This document shows, piece by piece, positions 8,654 to 17,905 of a stretch of 64,000 nucleotides of DNA. Numbering within the stretch: position 1 is the stretch's first letter; every line of letters begins with the position of its first letter. The stretch comes from Mesorhizobium prunaredense (GTDB taxonomy: Bacteria > Pseudomonadota > Alphaproteobacteria > Rhizobiales > Rhizobiaceae). The position numbers and the translations under genes were made by a program. The stretch spans positions 113,498-177,497 of the forward strand of contig NZ_FTPD01000082.1 of assembly GCF_900156895.1 (NCBI RefSeq). Reading direction: 5' to 3'. The notes beneath the pieces were generated by a model. The model saw nothing but the letters and a program-made list of their open reading frames with translations. It was not told the origin of the DNA and made no database searches.

Positions 8654-11600
8654 TCAATGCAGGCGGCCACTGGCGTGGGCTAGCATCGTATAGACCTTGC
8701 CGGTGTCCGACGTCAGGTAGGTCTGCGCCATCATGTTGTCGCGGTCGTTGCGCGAGACGTCCTTGAGCAGCTTTTCGAAGTCGTCGCAGTAACGGTCGAC
8801 GGCGGCGCGGAATTCCGCCTCCATCTGATATTTGCGGCGGATCTCGTCGAACGTCTGCTGGCCCTTCAGCGTGTAGAGACGCCGGGTGAAGACGTCACGC
8901 TCGCCGCTCCGGTAGCGGTTCCACAGCTCGATCGAGGCGTCGTGATCGATGGCACGGGCGATGTCGACGGAAAGCGAGTTGAGCGACTCCACGACATGAA
9001 GCGGCGAGCGCTGGGCAGGGGCCGCCGAGCGTGGCGCTTCCGAAGGTGCAGCGGGCTTGGCGGCCTCTTCGCGCGATGCCCCGGTCAAGAGATCGCGCAC
9101 CCAGCCGCCCTGCGGCGTGCGGCCATTAGGGTCGCGCTGGCGCGGCGCTGTCTCCGACGAGCGTTCCAGGTCGCCGCGCAGTGCGGTGTCACCCGACGGC
9201 GCCTGCGGGGCAAGGGGTTCCGGTGCCGGAGGACGGCGCAGCGGCTCAGTGGCGCGCGGGGCAGGCGTCTGCTGTGCCGGACGCAGGTTGCGCGGCTCGG
9301 AGGAGTCGGTGCTGCGGCCAGATTTCGCAACGATTTCCGAGAGTTCCTTCAGCGCGTTGATCTGCTCGGAAACGGCACGGCGGATGGCCGTTGTCGATTC
9401 CTTTGCCTCTTCCGGCATCTCGATGACGCCCTTCTTGAGCTCGGCGCGGGTAAGGTCGAGCTCGCTCTTGATCGAGCTGGCGGTGCGTCGCATCTCCTCG
9501 GTCGCGTCGGCAAAGCGCTTGGTTGCCGAATCGACGACGTCGGCAATGGAGGTACGGATCTTGTCCGCCGACTCCAGCGTCTTGCCTTCGGCGTTCTGCA
9601 ACGTCTGGCCGACCAGATCCTCGAACGAGCGCATGACTTTTTCGAGATCCTCCGACTTCTTGACCAGGCCGACGGCGAGGTCCTCCAGCGACGACTGCCT
9701 TTCCAGCGTGTGTTCGAGGTTGCTCTGGGCCGAGCTCAACAGATCCGAAGCACTCGACAGCAACCGGCTGTGCTCGTCGAACTTGGTGGCGATCGAGGCA
9801 ACCTCGCGCAAGGTCGAGGATGACAGCTCGGTAAGCCGTGTCGTGTTCGAATCGACCAGACGCGCCGAGCTGGCGAAAGTCTGCGCGGCTTTTTCCGTTG
9901 TCGCCGCAAAGCTTTGCGTGCTGCCGGTCAGGCGTTCGTCAACCTGGCCGAGATTGGCCGCCGCCTGTTCGATCAGCTGGCCGAGCTGTGTGCTCGAGGT
10001 GCTCATGCGGCCGATGAGTTCGGCGACGCTGTCGGCGAGCGTCGAGCGCGCCCCTTCGACGGCCGACAATGTTTCGGCCGTGCGGCTGGCGAGCGCATCG
10101 ACCAAGGCGGCGTTTTCGCTGCGCAGCTTCTCGGTGGCGCGTTCGGTCACCTCTTCCATGCTCTTTTGCAGTTCCGAGCCGCCCAGGGCGAAGCGCTCGA
10201 CCAGAGGCCGTGCCGTTTCGTCGAGGATTTTCGAGATTTCGGCCGAACGTGCCGCAAGCATGGTGTTGAGCTCGCGGGTGTTGGTGCCGATGGTCTTCGC
10301 CGCGTCGTTGGTGCTCTGGCCGATATGCTGGCCGACCGCAGTGAAGGTTTCGGCGATCGAGTTGGCGCGCGAAATGAGCTGCGCCTCAGCGGTCGAAACC
10401 TGCTCGTTGAGCTTCTGGCCTATCGTTTCGGTGGTGTAGACGAGACGGTTTTCGACGCCGGCAACCTGTTCCTCGACGCGAGCCGCCGCAGCCGCTGCGC
10501 TGGAGGCCAGGCGCTCGTCGGCGCCGGCGAGCGCCTGCTCGATCTCACGGGCGTGGACGGCCAGTTCCTGCCCGGTCTGCTTGGCGCGTTCGGCAACCCG
10601 CTGCTCGGTGCTGGCGAAGGCGCCGACGATGTTGTCGGCATGTTCTCCGATCGTCGACGTGCTGTCGGCGATACGGGACACCAGGCGGTGATCCGCCTCA
10701 TCGAAGATACGGCCGATCTCCGACGCGCGGGCCGACAGCGCTTCCGAACCTTCGGCGATGCGCGAGATCAGCTGCTGGTCGGCGGCATCGAAAATGCGGC
10801 CAAGGTCCGATGCACGCGCTGCGAGTGCTTCGGCCGATTCGCCGATGCGCACGCTGAGCCGTTCGTCGGCGCCTTCGAAATTGCGCAGGATGTCGCCGGC
10901 GCGTTCCGCCAGCGACTGCGCCGTTTCGACCGCGCGGGCAACCAGCTTCTGGTCCGCCGCATCGAATGTACCGGCGATCTCGCTGGCACGGGCAGCCATC
11001 TGGTCGACCGTTTCCTGGGCGCGCGCCAGCAACGAGTTTGAGGTGTCGTCGACGCGGGCCATGATTGCGCTCGATGTATCCTCGGCCCGGGCAACGAGCG
11101 CGCTCGACGTGTCTTCGGCACGTGCGGCGAGGCGGCGATCCGCTTCCTCGAAGGTGCGTGCGATATCCTCCGCCCTGGCGAGCAGGGCAGCGGAGGTCTG
11201 CTCCGCCCGTTCGGCGATCTTGCGATCGGCGTCACTGAAAGCCGCGCCTGCCTGCTCATGCAGTGCGCTGGTGACTTCCATGACCTTTTCGCGCAGCGCT
11301 CCGGCAACGAAGACGGCGCTCTTTTCGAGCACGTTGCGGACGTTGTCGACGCCGGTCGACAGCGCGCGCTCCATGGTCCCGGCGCGCTCCTCGATGATGC
11401 CGGTCTGGCGGCTGAACGCCTGCTCGATCTTTTCGACGTCGGCGGCAATGGCGTCCGTGATGTCGGTGCTTCTGGCGGCGATCTGGTCGATATGGCCGGA
11501 CAGGGAACGGTCGACTTCCTTGCGCGTGTCGGCGAGCTTGGAGAGATCGTCCTCCAGCGCACGGGTCAGCGCGTCGCGGCCTTCGGCCAGCTTGCCGACG

Positions 11601-14600
11601 TGCCCGGCGATGATGTCGTCTATGTCGCTGCGGCTCGCCGCAATTTTCTGCAGGTCTGCTTCCAGCGCACGTCTGAGGATGTCGCGGCCTTCGGCCAGTT
11701 TCTCGACCTGGCCGGCAACCAGCCCGTCGATGCTCGACCGGCTTTCCGCCAGCTTGGCGAGATCGTCTTCAAGCGCCTTGGACAGGATCGAGCGGTCCTG
11801 GATGAGCTTCTCGGCGTGGCTGTTTACAAGACCGTTGACGCTGCCGAGGTCGGCCTCCAGCGCCCGCGCAAACTCTGCGCGATTGTCGGTCAACTGCTGA
11901 GACTGGTCGGCGACGACACCCTTGATGGTATTGAGGTCTGCTTCCAACGCGCGTCTGAGCAGGTCGCGGCCTTCGGCCAGCTTCTCGACCTGGCCGGCAA
12001 CCAGCCCGTCGATGCTCGACCGGCTTTCCGCCAATTTGGTGAGATCGTCTTCGAGCGCCTGGGACAGGGTCGAGCGGTCTGCGGCGAGCCTGTTCATGTG
12101 ATCGGAGATCAGGCCATTCACATTCTGCAGGTCGGTCTCCAACGCTTGTGACAGTTGACCACGATCTTCCGCCAGCTTTTCGGACTGGCCTGAAATGACC
12201 TCCTTGATCGTGTTGAGATCGGATTCGAGCGCGCGCTTGAGAATGTCGCGGCCCTCGGCCAGCTTCTCGACCTGGCCGGCAACCAGCCCGTCGATGCTCG
12301 ACCGGCTTTCGGCCAGCTTGGCGAGATCGTCTTCGAGCGCCTTCGACAGGATCGAGCGGTCTTCCACAAGCTTTTCCGACTGGTCTGATAAAACGCTTTT
12401 GATCGTGTTGAGATCGGATTCGAGCGCGCGTTTGAGAATGTCGCGACCCTCGGCCAGTTTCTCGACCTGCCCGGTAACCAGCCCATCGATGCTCGACCGG
12501 CTTTCGGCCAATTTGGCGAGATCGTCTTCGAGCGCCTGGGACAGGGTCGAGCGATCTGCGGCGAGCCTGTTCATGTGATCGGAGATAAGGCCGTTCACGC
12601 TCTGCAGGTCGGTTTCCAACGCCTTCGAGAGCTGACCACGGTCTTCCGCCAGCTTTTCCGACTGGCCTGATAGGACCTCCTTGATCGTGTTGAGATCGGA
12701 TTCCAGCGCGCGCTTGAGGATGTCGCGGCCCTCGGCCAGCTTCTCGACCTGACCGGCGACCAGCCCGTCGATGCTCGTCCGGCTTTCCGCCAGCTTGGCG
12801 AGATCGTCTTCGAGCGCCTTCGACAGGATTGAGCGGTCCTCGGCGAGCCTGTTCATGTGATCGGAGATAAGGCCATTCACGCTCTGCAGGTCGGCCTCCA
12901 ACGCCTTCGAGAGCTGACCACGGTCTTCCGCCAGCTTTTCCGCCTGCCCTGAAATGACCTCCTTGATCGTGTTGAGATCGGATTCCAGCGCGCGCTTGAG
13001 GATGTTGCGGCCTTCGGCCAGCTTCTCGACCTGACCGGCGACCAGCCCGTCGATGCTCGACCGGCTTTCCGCCAATTTGGCAAGGTCTGCCTCGAGCGTT
13101 TGCGAAAGCAGGCTGCGATCGTCGGCGAGCCTGCCCGAATGGTCCTCGATCAGGCCTCGGATGCCCGACAGGTCGTCTTCGAGCGAACGCGAAAGCTCGC
13201 TGCGGTCTTCCGCCAGTTTGGCGGAATGGGTCTCGATGAGACCCTTGATGCCGACAATGTCGGTTTCCAAAGCCTTGGCGAGTAAGGCGCGACCTTCGGC
13301 GATCTTCTCGACCTGGCCAGCGACCAGGCCGTCGATGCTGGCGCGACTGTCGGCCAGCTTGCCGAGATCGGCATCGAGAGCGCGTGAAAGAATGCTGCGG
13401 CCTTCGGCGAGCTTGCCAACATGGCCGGCAACCATTTCGTCAATGATCGTGCGGGCTTGTATAAGTTTTCCGGAGTCTTCGTTCAAAGCCTGCGAAAGCC
13501 TGTTGCGGCCCTCTTCGAGCCGTTCGAGATGGCTGCCGAGCGACGCATCGATGGCGGCGCGCGACTCGTTGACCTTGCGCAGATCCTCCTCGAGGGCGCG
13601 CGAGATCAGGTTGCGGCCTTCGGCAAGCCTTTGCACCTGGTCGGTGACAGCCGCATCGATGCCGGCGCGGCTTTCGGCGAATTTCTCCAGATCGGCCTGC
13701 ATCGCCGCCGTCATGTGTTCGCGGCTTTCGGAAAGCTTGCGGCTGTGGTTCTCGACAGCCTCCTCGATGCCGACGCGGGCATCGGCAAGCCGCTGGATGT
13801 CGGCGTCGAAGGCGCGCGACACCACATGACGGGCCGCTTCCATGCGGCCGGCGAAATCGCCGGCGCGTGCTTCGAGCATGGACGAGGTCGACGAAACGAT
13901 GTCGGCCATGTCGGCGCCGATCTGGGTCTTGCCCTGATCGATCATCGCCGAAAGCGTCTCCTTGCTCTCCTGGAAGGTATGGGCGATTTCGCGCGCGCGC
14001 TCGACCAGGGTCTCGTTGATCTGGCGTGCGCGGGCCTCGAGCGCGGCGTTGAGCTTTTGGGTGCCGGTGTCCAGCGCTTCGGCGCGGGTCTGGAACTCAC
14101 TGATCAGCACCTGGCCGCGTTCGGCCAGCGTCCGCTCGATGCCGTCAAGGCTGGCTTCGAATTCGGAGTTGAGCGTGCGTGCGGCGCCGCCGAGCAGCGA
14201 CACCATGCCGGAGGTCCGATCGTCGAGCAGATCGGTCAGCGACCGGGTGAGGCCGTCGGTCGTCTCCGTCAGCTTGGCAATGCGTGTGTCGAGAAGGCTG
14301 GCGAAGGCTTCGCCGGAGGTCGACAGCCGGTCAGTGATGGATTCGAGCCGGCCTTCCACCGAATCGAAGATCGACAGCGAGCTTTGATTGATCCTGTCGA
14401 TCAGCGTGTCGCCGGAATTGGTGATGGTCATCGACAGGTTGGTCGAGGCGTTGAGGATGCTGTCGCGAATGATGTCGCTGGCAGCCCCGATTTCGTCCTT
14501 CAGCGTCTCATGCGCGCCGGTGATCGAGGCGCGCACGCGTTCGGCGTGGCTGACCACCGCTTCGCGCTCGCTGCCCAGCCCGTCGACAAGCGAGCGGATG

Positions 14601-15547
14601 CGGGATTCATTCTCCGAATAGGAGCGTTCGATCTGGTTGACCTCGCTGTGGACCAGGGTTTCGAGTTCGACAGCACGTGCAAGCGTGCGCTCGATGCCTT
14701 CACCCATGGCCGCAACCTCGCGGCGGACGGCTTGCCCGATCATCATGACGCGATCCTGGGCGATTTGTTCCGGCTCGGTCAGGCGGAAAGCCACTTCCGT
14801 CATCGACTGAGCGGCGATGCGCATCTCCTGCGCGCGGCGAATCATGGCTGCAAACGCCCAGAACAGGAGGACGGGCAGGATCGCAGCGATCGCCAGGCCA
14901 ATCAGTTCGGGACGGGCGAAAAACTGGTCGGGGGTGCGGATTTGCCAAATGCCTGGGCCAAACAGCAGATTGGCCAATGCACCGGCGCCCGCGATCCAGG
15001 CGAGCGAAACGAGCGCCACGACCCAGTAGATCGTGTTCGAGGCACGCCGATTGAGGGTGTGCAGCAGCGTCTTGTAATCTTTTTGACGAGGATCGTTGGC
15101 CGGCGTGAAGCCGGCCGGCTGCGTGCCATTGCGGGTTTCAAAGGGGCGCGTCTCAATAGGGCGCGTTTCAACAGGGCGCAGTTCAGCAGGGCGCGGTTCA
15201 GCCGGCCTGGCGTTTGCCGCTTCTCTCTGGTCCTGGGCTTGCTGGTCCTGATTGGCTGCAGGCTCGGCACTCTGGCTCTGGGTGACGACAGGCTCGGCAT
15301 TCTGGTTCTGGTTGACGACAGGCTCGGCATTCTGGTTCTGGTTGACGACAGGCTCGGCATCCTGGTCACGGCCCTCGCGTGCCAACTCGTCGGCGGCCTG
15401 CGATATCTGCGCTTCCAGATCCTCCATCGACGCTGCGATGTCGAGGTCGCCGCCGGCATCGCCGCTCAGATCGATTTCAAGTGCTTTTTCGAGTTCCCTG
15501 GCTACGTCGTTGTCGAGCGTTCTTGTCGTCGATGTTTTCTTCGCCAT
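8654..15547 (-). CDS. Giant coiled-coil polar growth protein, GPR/RgsE-like
   Basis: A 2297-aa protein. Residues 1-65 are acidic. Residues 65-140 carry short repeats (NQNAEPVV and RPxET types). Two membrane helices follow at about 172-196 and 214-235. An enormous helical region spans about 240-2150, and a proline-rich linker leads to a conserved C-terminal block of about 110 residues ending ASGRLH. Size, topology and apolipoprotein-like helical repeats match the GROWTH POLE RING protein of Agrobacterium and RgsE of Sinorhizobium, which organise unipolar growth in Rhizobiales. Seven copies of a SIDGLV-GQVEK-AEGR segment lie mid-protein. ATG at 15547 (MAKKTSTTRTLDND) is preferred over an upstream in-frame start. 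The assignment rests on architecture, not an alignment. Confidence 0.82.
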   Translation of the reverse strand: MAKKTSTTRTLDNDVARELEKALEIDLSGDAGGDLDIAASMEDLEAQISQAADELAREGRDQDAEPVVNQNQNAEPVVNQNQNAEPVVTQSQSAEPAANQDQQAQDQREAANARPAEPRPAELRPVETRPIETRPFETRNGTQPAGFTPANDPRQKDYKTLLHTLNRRASNTIYWVVALVSLAWIAGAGALANLLFGPGIWQIRTPDQFFARPELIGLAIAAILPVLLFWAFAAMIRRAQEMRIAAQSMTEVAFRLTEPEQIAQDRVMMIGQAVRREVAAMGEGIERTLARAVELETLVHSEVNQIERSYSENESRIRSLVDGLGSEREAVVSHAERVRASITGAHETLKDEIGAASDIIRDSILNASTNLSMTITNSGDTLIDRINQSSLSIFDSVEGRLESITDRLSTSGEAFASLLDTRIAKLTETTDGLTRSLTDLLDDRTSGMVSLLGGAARTLNSEFEASLDGIERTLAERGQVLISEFQTRAEALDTGTQKLNAALEARARQINETLVERAREIAHTFQESKETLSAMIDQGKTQIGADMADIVSSTSSMLEARAGDFAGRMEAARHVVSRAFDADIQRLADARVGIEEAVENHSRKLSESREHMTAAMQADLEKFAESRAGIDAAVTDQVQRLAEGRNLISRALEEDLRKVNESRAAIDASLGSHLERLEEGRNRLSQALNEDSGKLIQARTIIDEMVAGHVGKLAEGRSILSRALDADLGKLADSRASIDGLVAGQVEKIAEGRALLAKALETDIVGIKGLIETHSAKLAEDRSELSRSLEDDLSGIRGLIEDHSGRLADDRSLLSQTLEADLAKLAESRSSIDGLVAGQVEKLAEGRNILKRALESDLNTIKEVISGQAEKLAEDRGQLSKALEADLQSVNGLISDHMNRLAEDRSILSKALEDDLAKLAESRTSIDGLVAGQVEKLAEGRDILKRALESDLNTIKEVLSGQSEKLAEDRGQLSKALETDLQSVNGLISDHMNRLAADRSTLSQALEDDLAKLAESRSSIDGLVTGQVEKLAEGRDILKRALESDLNTIKSVLSDQSEKLVEDRSILSKALEDDLAKLAESRSSIDGLVAGQVEKLAEGRDILKRALESDLNTIKEVISGQSEKLAEDRGQLSQALETDLQNVNGLISDHMNRLAADRSTLSQALEDDLTKLAESRSSIDGLVAGQVEKLAEGRDLLRRALEADLNTIKGVVADQSQQLTDNRAEFARALEADLGSVNGLVNSHAEKLIQDRSILSKALEDDLAKLAESRSSIDGLVAGQVEKLAEGRDILRRALEADLQKIAASRSDIDDIIAGHVGKLAEGRDALTRALEDDLSKLADTRKEVDRSLSGHIDQIAARSTDITDAIAADVEKIEQAFSRQTGIIEERAGTMERALSTGVDNVRNVLEKSAVFVAGALREKVMEVTSALHEQAGAAFSDADRKIAERAEQTSAALLARAEDIARTFEEADRRLAARAEDTSSALVARAEDTSSAIMARVDDTSNSLLARAQETVDQMAARASEIAGTFDAADQKLVARAVETAQSLAERAGDILRNFEGADERLSVRIGESAEALAARASDLGRIFDAADQQLISRIAEGSEALSARASEIGRIFDEADHRLVSRIADSTSTIGEHADNIVGAFASTEQRVAERAKQTGQELAVHAREIEQALAGADERLASSAAAAAARVEEQVAGVENRLVYTTETIGQKLNEQVSTAEAQLISRANSIAETFTAVGQHIGQSTNDAAKTIGTNTRELNTMLAARSAEISKILDETARPLVERFALGGSELQKSMEEVTERATEKLRSENAALVDALASRTAETLSAVEGARSTLADSVAELIGRMSTSSTQLGQLIEQAAANLGQVDERLTGSTQSFAATTEKAAQTFASSARLVDSNTTRLTELSSSTLREVASIATKFDEHSRLLSSASDLLSSAQSNLEHTLERQSSLEDLAVGLVKKSEDLEKVMRSFEDLVGQTLQNAEGKTLESADKIRTSIADVVDSATKRFADATEEMRRTASSIKSELDLTRAELKKGVIEMPEEAKESTTAIRRAVSEQINALKELSEIVAKSGRSTDSSEPRNLRPAQQTPAPRATEPLRRPPAPEPLAPQAPSGDTALRGDLERSSETAPRQRDPNGRTPQGGWVRDLLTGASREEAAKPAAPSEAPRSAAPAQRSPLHVVESLNSLSVDIARAIDHDASIELWNRYRSGERDVFTRRLYTLKGQQTFDEIRRKYQMEAEFRAAVDRYCDDFEKLLKDVSRNDRDNMMAQTYLTSDTGKVYTMLAHASGRLH
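11690..13100 (-). repeat. Near-identical 282-bp tandem repeats inside the GPR-like gene
   Basis: The coding strand repeats a 94-residue module (36+29+29 residues) made of xLAE(S/D/G)R-type helical units. A marker string for Leu-Asn-Thr-Ile-Lys (complement GATCGTGTTGAGATCGGAT) recurs near 12206, 12401, 12683 and 12965, at spacings of 195, 282 and 282 bp. Identity at DNA level is high enough to allow unequal recombination. More diverged units continue on both sides, to about 11.58 and 13.45 kb. Confidence 0.85.
15271..15360 (-). repeat. 30-bp tandem repeats in the 5' part of the GPR-like gene
   Basis: Two identical 30-bp blocks (15301-15330 and 15331-15360) and one degenerate block upstream encode NQNQNAEPVV repeats. 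A second set of 15-bp repeats at about 15145-15200 encodes RPxET units. Both lie in the disordered cytoplasmic segment before the first membrane helix. Confidence 0.85.
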
Positions 15548-15778
15548 GCTTTCGCTACCCTGTACAAGCTGCCGCGGGACTGTTGATTTTGCTTTTCGTG
15601 TCCCACGCAAGAGGCTGAAAATGGACCTTTCGTATCGTAATGACACACCGGGGTAAAGAAAACATCCATTCGGTGCGATACGTAAAACTTTAAATATAAG
15701 GTTAACAGAGCTGTGATTCCGGCGCCGCTACCGCAACATTTTTCCGGGCCAATCATTAACCCGTCGTCCACAGGATGG

Positions 15779-15814
15779 GCCTATTTTTTGGCGGCTGCCT
15801 ATTTTTTGGCGGCT
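15779..15814 (+). repeat. Perfect 18-bp tandem duplication upstream of the Hpt gene
   Basis: The unit GCCTATTTTTTGGCGGCT occurs twice head to tail, ending 22 bp before the Hpt start codon. It lies in the probable 5' untranslated leader, so copy number could alter spacing or translation. Confidence 0.8.
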
Positions 15815-15836
15815 GGAAGAACGGAGTTGCAGATCC

Positions 15837-16205
15837 ATGCGTGGCGAAGACGGCATTGCCTTCTCGATGCCCGGCGGCGATGTGTCGGGAACGGCCGGGT
15901 CGCGGCCCGTGGACCTGGCGCATCTGGCGCGCCAGACGATGGGCGACCGCAGCCTCGAACAGGAGGTGCTGGCGCTGTTCGTGCAGCAGGCATTGTCGGT
16001 TCGCGACAGGATCGTCGACGCCGATGTGAAGCAAAGACTGCTCCTGGCGCACGGGCTGAAAGGCTCGGCGCGCGGCGTCGGCGCCTTCGCTGTTGCCGAT
16101 TGCGCCGGCGCGATCGAACTTCAACCTGAAGATACCAATACCCTCAAGCGGCTTGGCTCCCTGATCGAAGAAGTCCGCGATTTCGTCGCCGCCATCAGCC
16201 GTTAA
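15837..16205 (+). CDS. Hpt domain phosphotransfer protein
   Basis: A 122-aa single-domain histidine phosphotransferase. The phosphorylatable histidine is His72 in LLAHGLKGSARGVGA, which fits the HxLKGxxxxxG pattern; the surrounding helices are as expected for Hpt. It should relay phosphate between a hybrid kinase and a response regulator, but its partners are not shown. CckA, encoded 13 kb away, is known to use ChpT, a different fold, so a link is not implied. It is divergent from the GPR-like gene, with about 290 bp between the starts. Confidence 0.85.
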   Translation: MRGEDGIAFSMPGGDVSGTAGSRPVDLAHLARQTMGDRSLEQEVLALFVQQALSVRDRIVDADVKQRLLLAHGLKGSARGVGAFAVADCAGAIELQPEDTNTLKRLGSLIEEVRDFVAAISR

Positions 16206-16306
16206 ACCCATTTCCGAAAAAAAACGGCATAGAGCGCCGCTTTCGCGCCGCAGTTGACTTGTCAGCGGGAGTGATTATCTCGGCTGGGACTCCCTTCAGG
16301 TGACAA

Positions 16307-16627
16307 ATGACCAAGCTGACCTTCATCGCCCATGACGGCACACATTTTGACGTGGATGCCGAAAACGGCTCGACCGTCATGGAGAACGCGATCCGCAACG
16401 CCGTGCCGGGGATCGAGGCCGAATGCGGCGGCGCTTGCGCCTGCGCGACCTGTCATGTCTATGTCGATGAGGCATGGACGGCGGAGGTCGGCGAGCCGGA
16501 AGCGATGGAAGAGGACATGCTGGACTTCGCCTACGACGTCCAGCCGAACTCACGGCTCTCCTGTCAAATCAAGGTACGCGACGCTCTCGACGGCCTGGTT
16601 GTGCGTGTGCCCGCCCGCCAGGGCTGA
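16307..16627 (+). CDS. 2Fe-2S ferredoxin, adrenodoxin/ISC type
   Basis: A 106-aa electron carrier. The cluster ligands are Cys40, Cys46, Cys49 and Cys86 in the CX5CX2C...C arrangement (ECGGACACATCHVYV, then LSCQI). Length and the acidic MEEDMLDFA segment are typical of the adrenodoxin-like class (FdxB/FdVI). A ferredoxin-NADP reductase gene follows about 200 bp downstream, which suggests a functional redox pair. A GGTGA lies just before the ATG. Confidence 0.93.
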   Translation: MTKLTFIAHDGTHFDVDAENGSTVMENAIRNAVPGIEAECGGACACATCHVYVDEAWTAEVGEPEAMEEDMLDFAYDVQPNSRLSCQIKVRDALDGLVVRVPARQG

Positions 16628-16699
16628 AGCGTGGAGGCTTAAGCGATAGATATCGCCGATTTTTCCGGCCCCGGCTTGGCAGTGGGCCAATGGTCATGC

Positions 16700-16820
16700 A
16701 GTGTCGCGCCGTTCTCTACAGCGCCGCACGTTCCCTGGAACACGCAAAGCGCGCTGTAGCACCGTGATTTTGGCGCAGGATCCCCGGCGAGAATCGATTC
16801 CGATTTTCGGGGTCATGCGC
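16700..16820. repeat. Dispersed palindromic repeat, family R2, copy 1
   Basis: An inverted repeat built on CTACAGCGC...GCGCTGTAG is followed by a conserved tail ending TTTTCGGGGTCATGCGC. A second copy in opposite orientation lies at 61870-61985, and a decayed one at about 19462-19545. The element runs right up to the leader of the reductase gene. Confidence 0.75.
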
Positions 16821-16835
16821 ATCGAAGGCGCATTC

Positions 16836-17864
16836 ATGACCGATATCATCAGGACGGACGTATTGATTGTCGGGGCAGGGCCTGTCGGCCTGTTCGCCGT
16901 GTTCGAGCTCGGCCTCTTCGACATGAAATGCCATCTGATCGACATACTCGATCGGCCCGGCGGGCAATGCGCCGAACTCTATCCGGAAAAGCCGATCTAC
17001 GACATTCCCGGCTGGCCATCGATCTCGGCCCAGGGCCTGGTCGACAGACTGCTTGAGCAGATCGCGCCGTTCAAGCCCGACTTCACCTTTAACCGCATGG
17101 TCTCGAGCCTCGAAAAGCTTGAGGACGGCAGCTTTCGCGTCATCACCGACGAGAACGAGGTGTTTGAAGCCAAGGTTGTGGTTATCGCCGCCGGCGGCGG
17201 CTCTTTCCAGCCGAAGCGGCCGCCAATTCCGGGCATCGAGCCTTATGAGGGCAAGAGCGTCTTCTACTCGGTTCGCCGGATGGAGGAATTCCGCGGCCAC
17301 GACCTGGTTATCGTCGGCGGCGGCGATTCGGCGCTCGACTGGACGCTGAACCTGCAGCCGGTGGCCAAGAGCGTGACGCTGGTCCACCGGCGGCCGGAGT
17401 TCCGCGCGGCGCCCGACAGCGTCAACAAGATGTACGCCATGCAGGAGATGAAGGAACTGGATTTCCAGGTCGGGCAGGTGACCGGCCTGACCGGCACGGA
17501 CGGCCATCTCTCGGCGGCGACCATCAAGGGACCCGACGGTGACACCGAGGTGCCATGCACTCGGTTGCTGCCGTTCTTCGGCCTGACCATGAAGCTCGGA
17601 CCGATCGCCGAGTGGGGGCTCAATCTTCATGAGAACCTGATCCCGGTCGACACCGAGAAATTCCAGACGTCGGTACCGGGCATCTTCGCCGTCGGCGACA
17701 TCAACTGGTATCCCGGCAAGCTGAAGCTGATCCTGTCGGGCTTCCATGAGGTCGCCCTGATGGCGCAGGCCGCCAAGCGCATCGTCAGCCCCGGCGAGCG
17801 CATCGTATTCCAGTATACGACGTCGTCGACCAGCCTGCAGAAGAAGCTCGGCGTCGCCGGCTGA
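16836..17864 (+). CDS. Ferredoxin--NADP(+) reductase, thioredoxin-reductase-like (FNR2 type)
   Basis: A 342-aa two-domain flavoprotein. FAD binding is by VGAGPVGLFAVFELG near the N-terminus, NADP binding by VIVGGGDSALDW at mid-protein, and the C-terminal FAD contact is FAVGDINWYPGK. The CxxC redox pair of thioredoxin reductase is absent, as expected for the FNR2 class. It probably reduces the ferredoxin encoded upstream. ATG at 16836 is preferred for its GAAGG ribosome-binding site and because the DNA before it belongs to repeat R2; ATG at 16815 is possible. Confidence 0.88.
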   Translation: MTDIIRTDVLIVGAGPVGLFAVFELGLFDMKCHLIDILDRPGGQCAELYPEKPIYDIPGWPSISAQGLVDRLLEQIAPFKPDFTFNRMVSSLEKLEDGSFRVITDENEVFEAKVVVIAAGGGSFQPKRPPIPGIEPYEGKSVFYSVRRMEEFRGHDLVIVGGGDSALDWTLNLQPVAKSVTLVHRRPEFRAAPDSVNKMYAMQEMKELDFQVGQVTGLTGTDGHLSAATIKGPDGDTEVPCTRLLPFFGLTMKLGPIAEWGLNLHENLIPVDTEKFQTSVPGIFAVGDINWYPGKLKLILSGFHEVALMAQAAKRIVSPGERIVFQYTTSSTSLQKKLGVAG

Positions 17865-17905
17865 GCTTTTACTCCCCGAGAATCGACCTTACCGTCTGGC
17901 CGAAG

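Noticed and set aside
11690..13100. Possible CRISPR-like or satellite array
   Set aside because: Repeats are contiguous, in frame, about 282 bp and protein-coding; there are no unique spacers.
13421..15586. 721-codon and similar frames antisense to the GPR-like gene
   Set aside because: Repetitive composition follows from the coiled-coil repeats on the other strand.
15690..15706. CtrA-like site TTAA...TTAAC upstream of the GPR-like gene
   Set aside because: The two halves are 8 bases apart rather than the 7 of the TTAA-N7-TTAA consensus; suggestive because of the polar growth context but not supportable.
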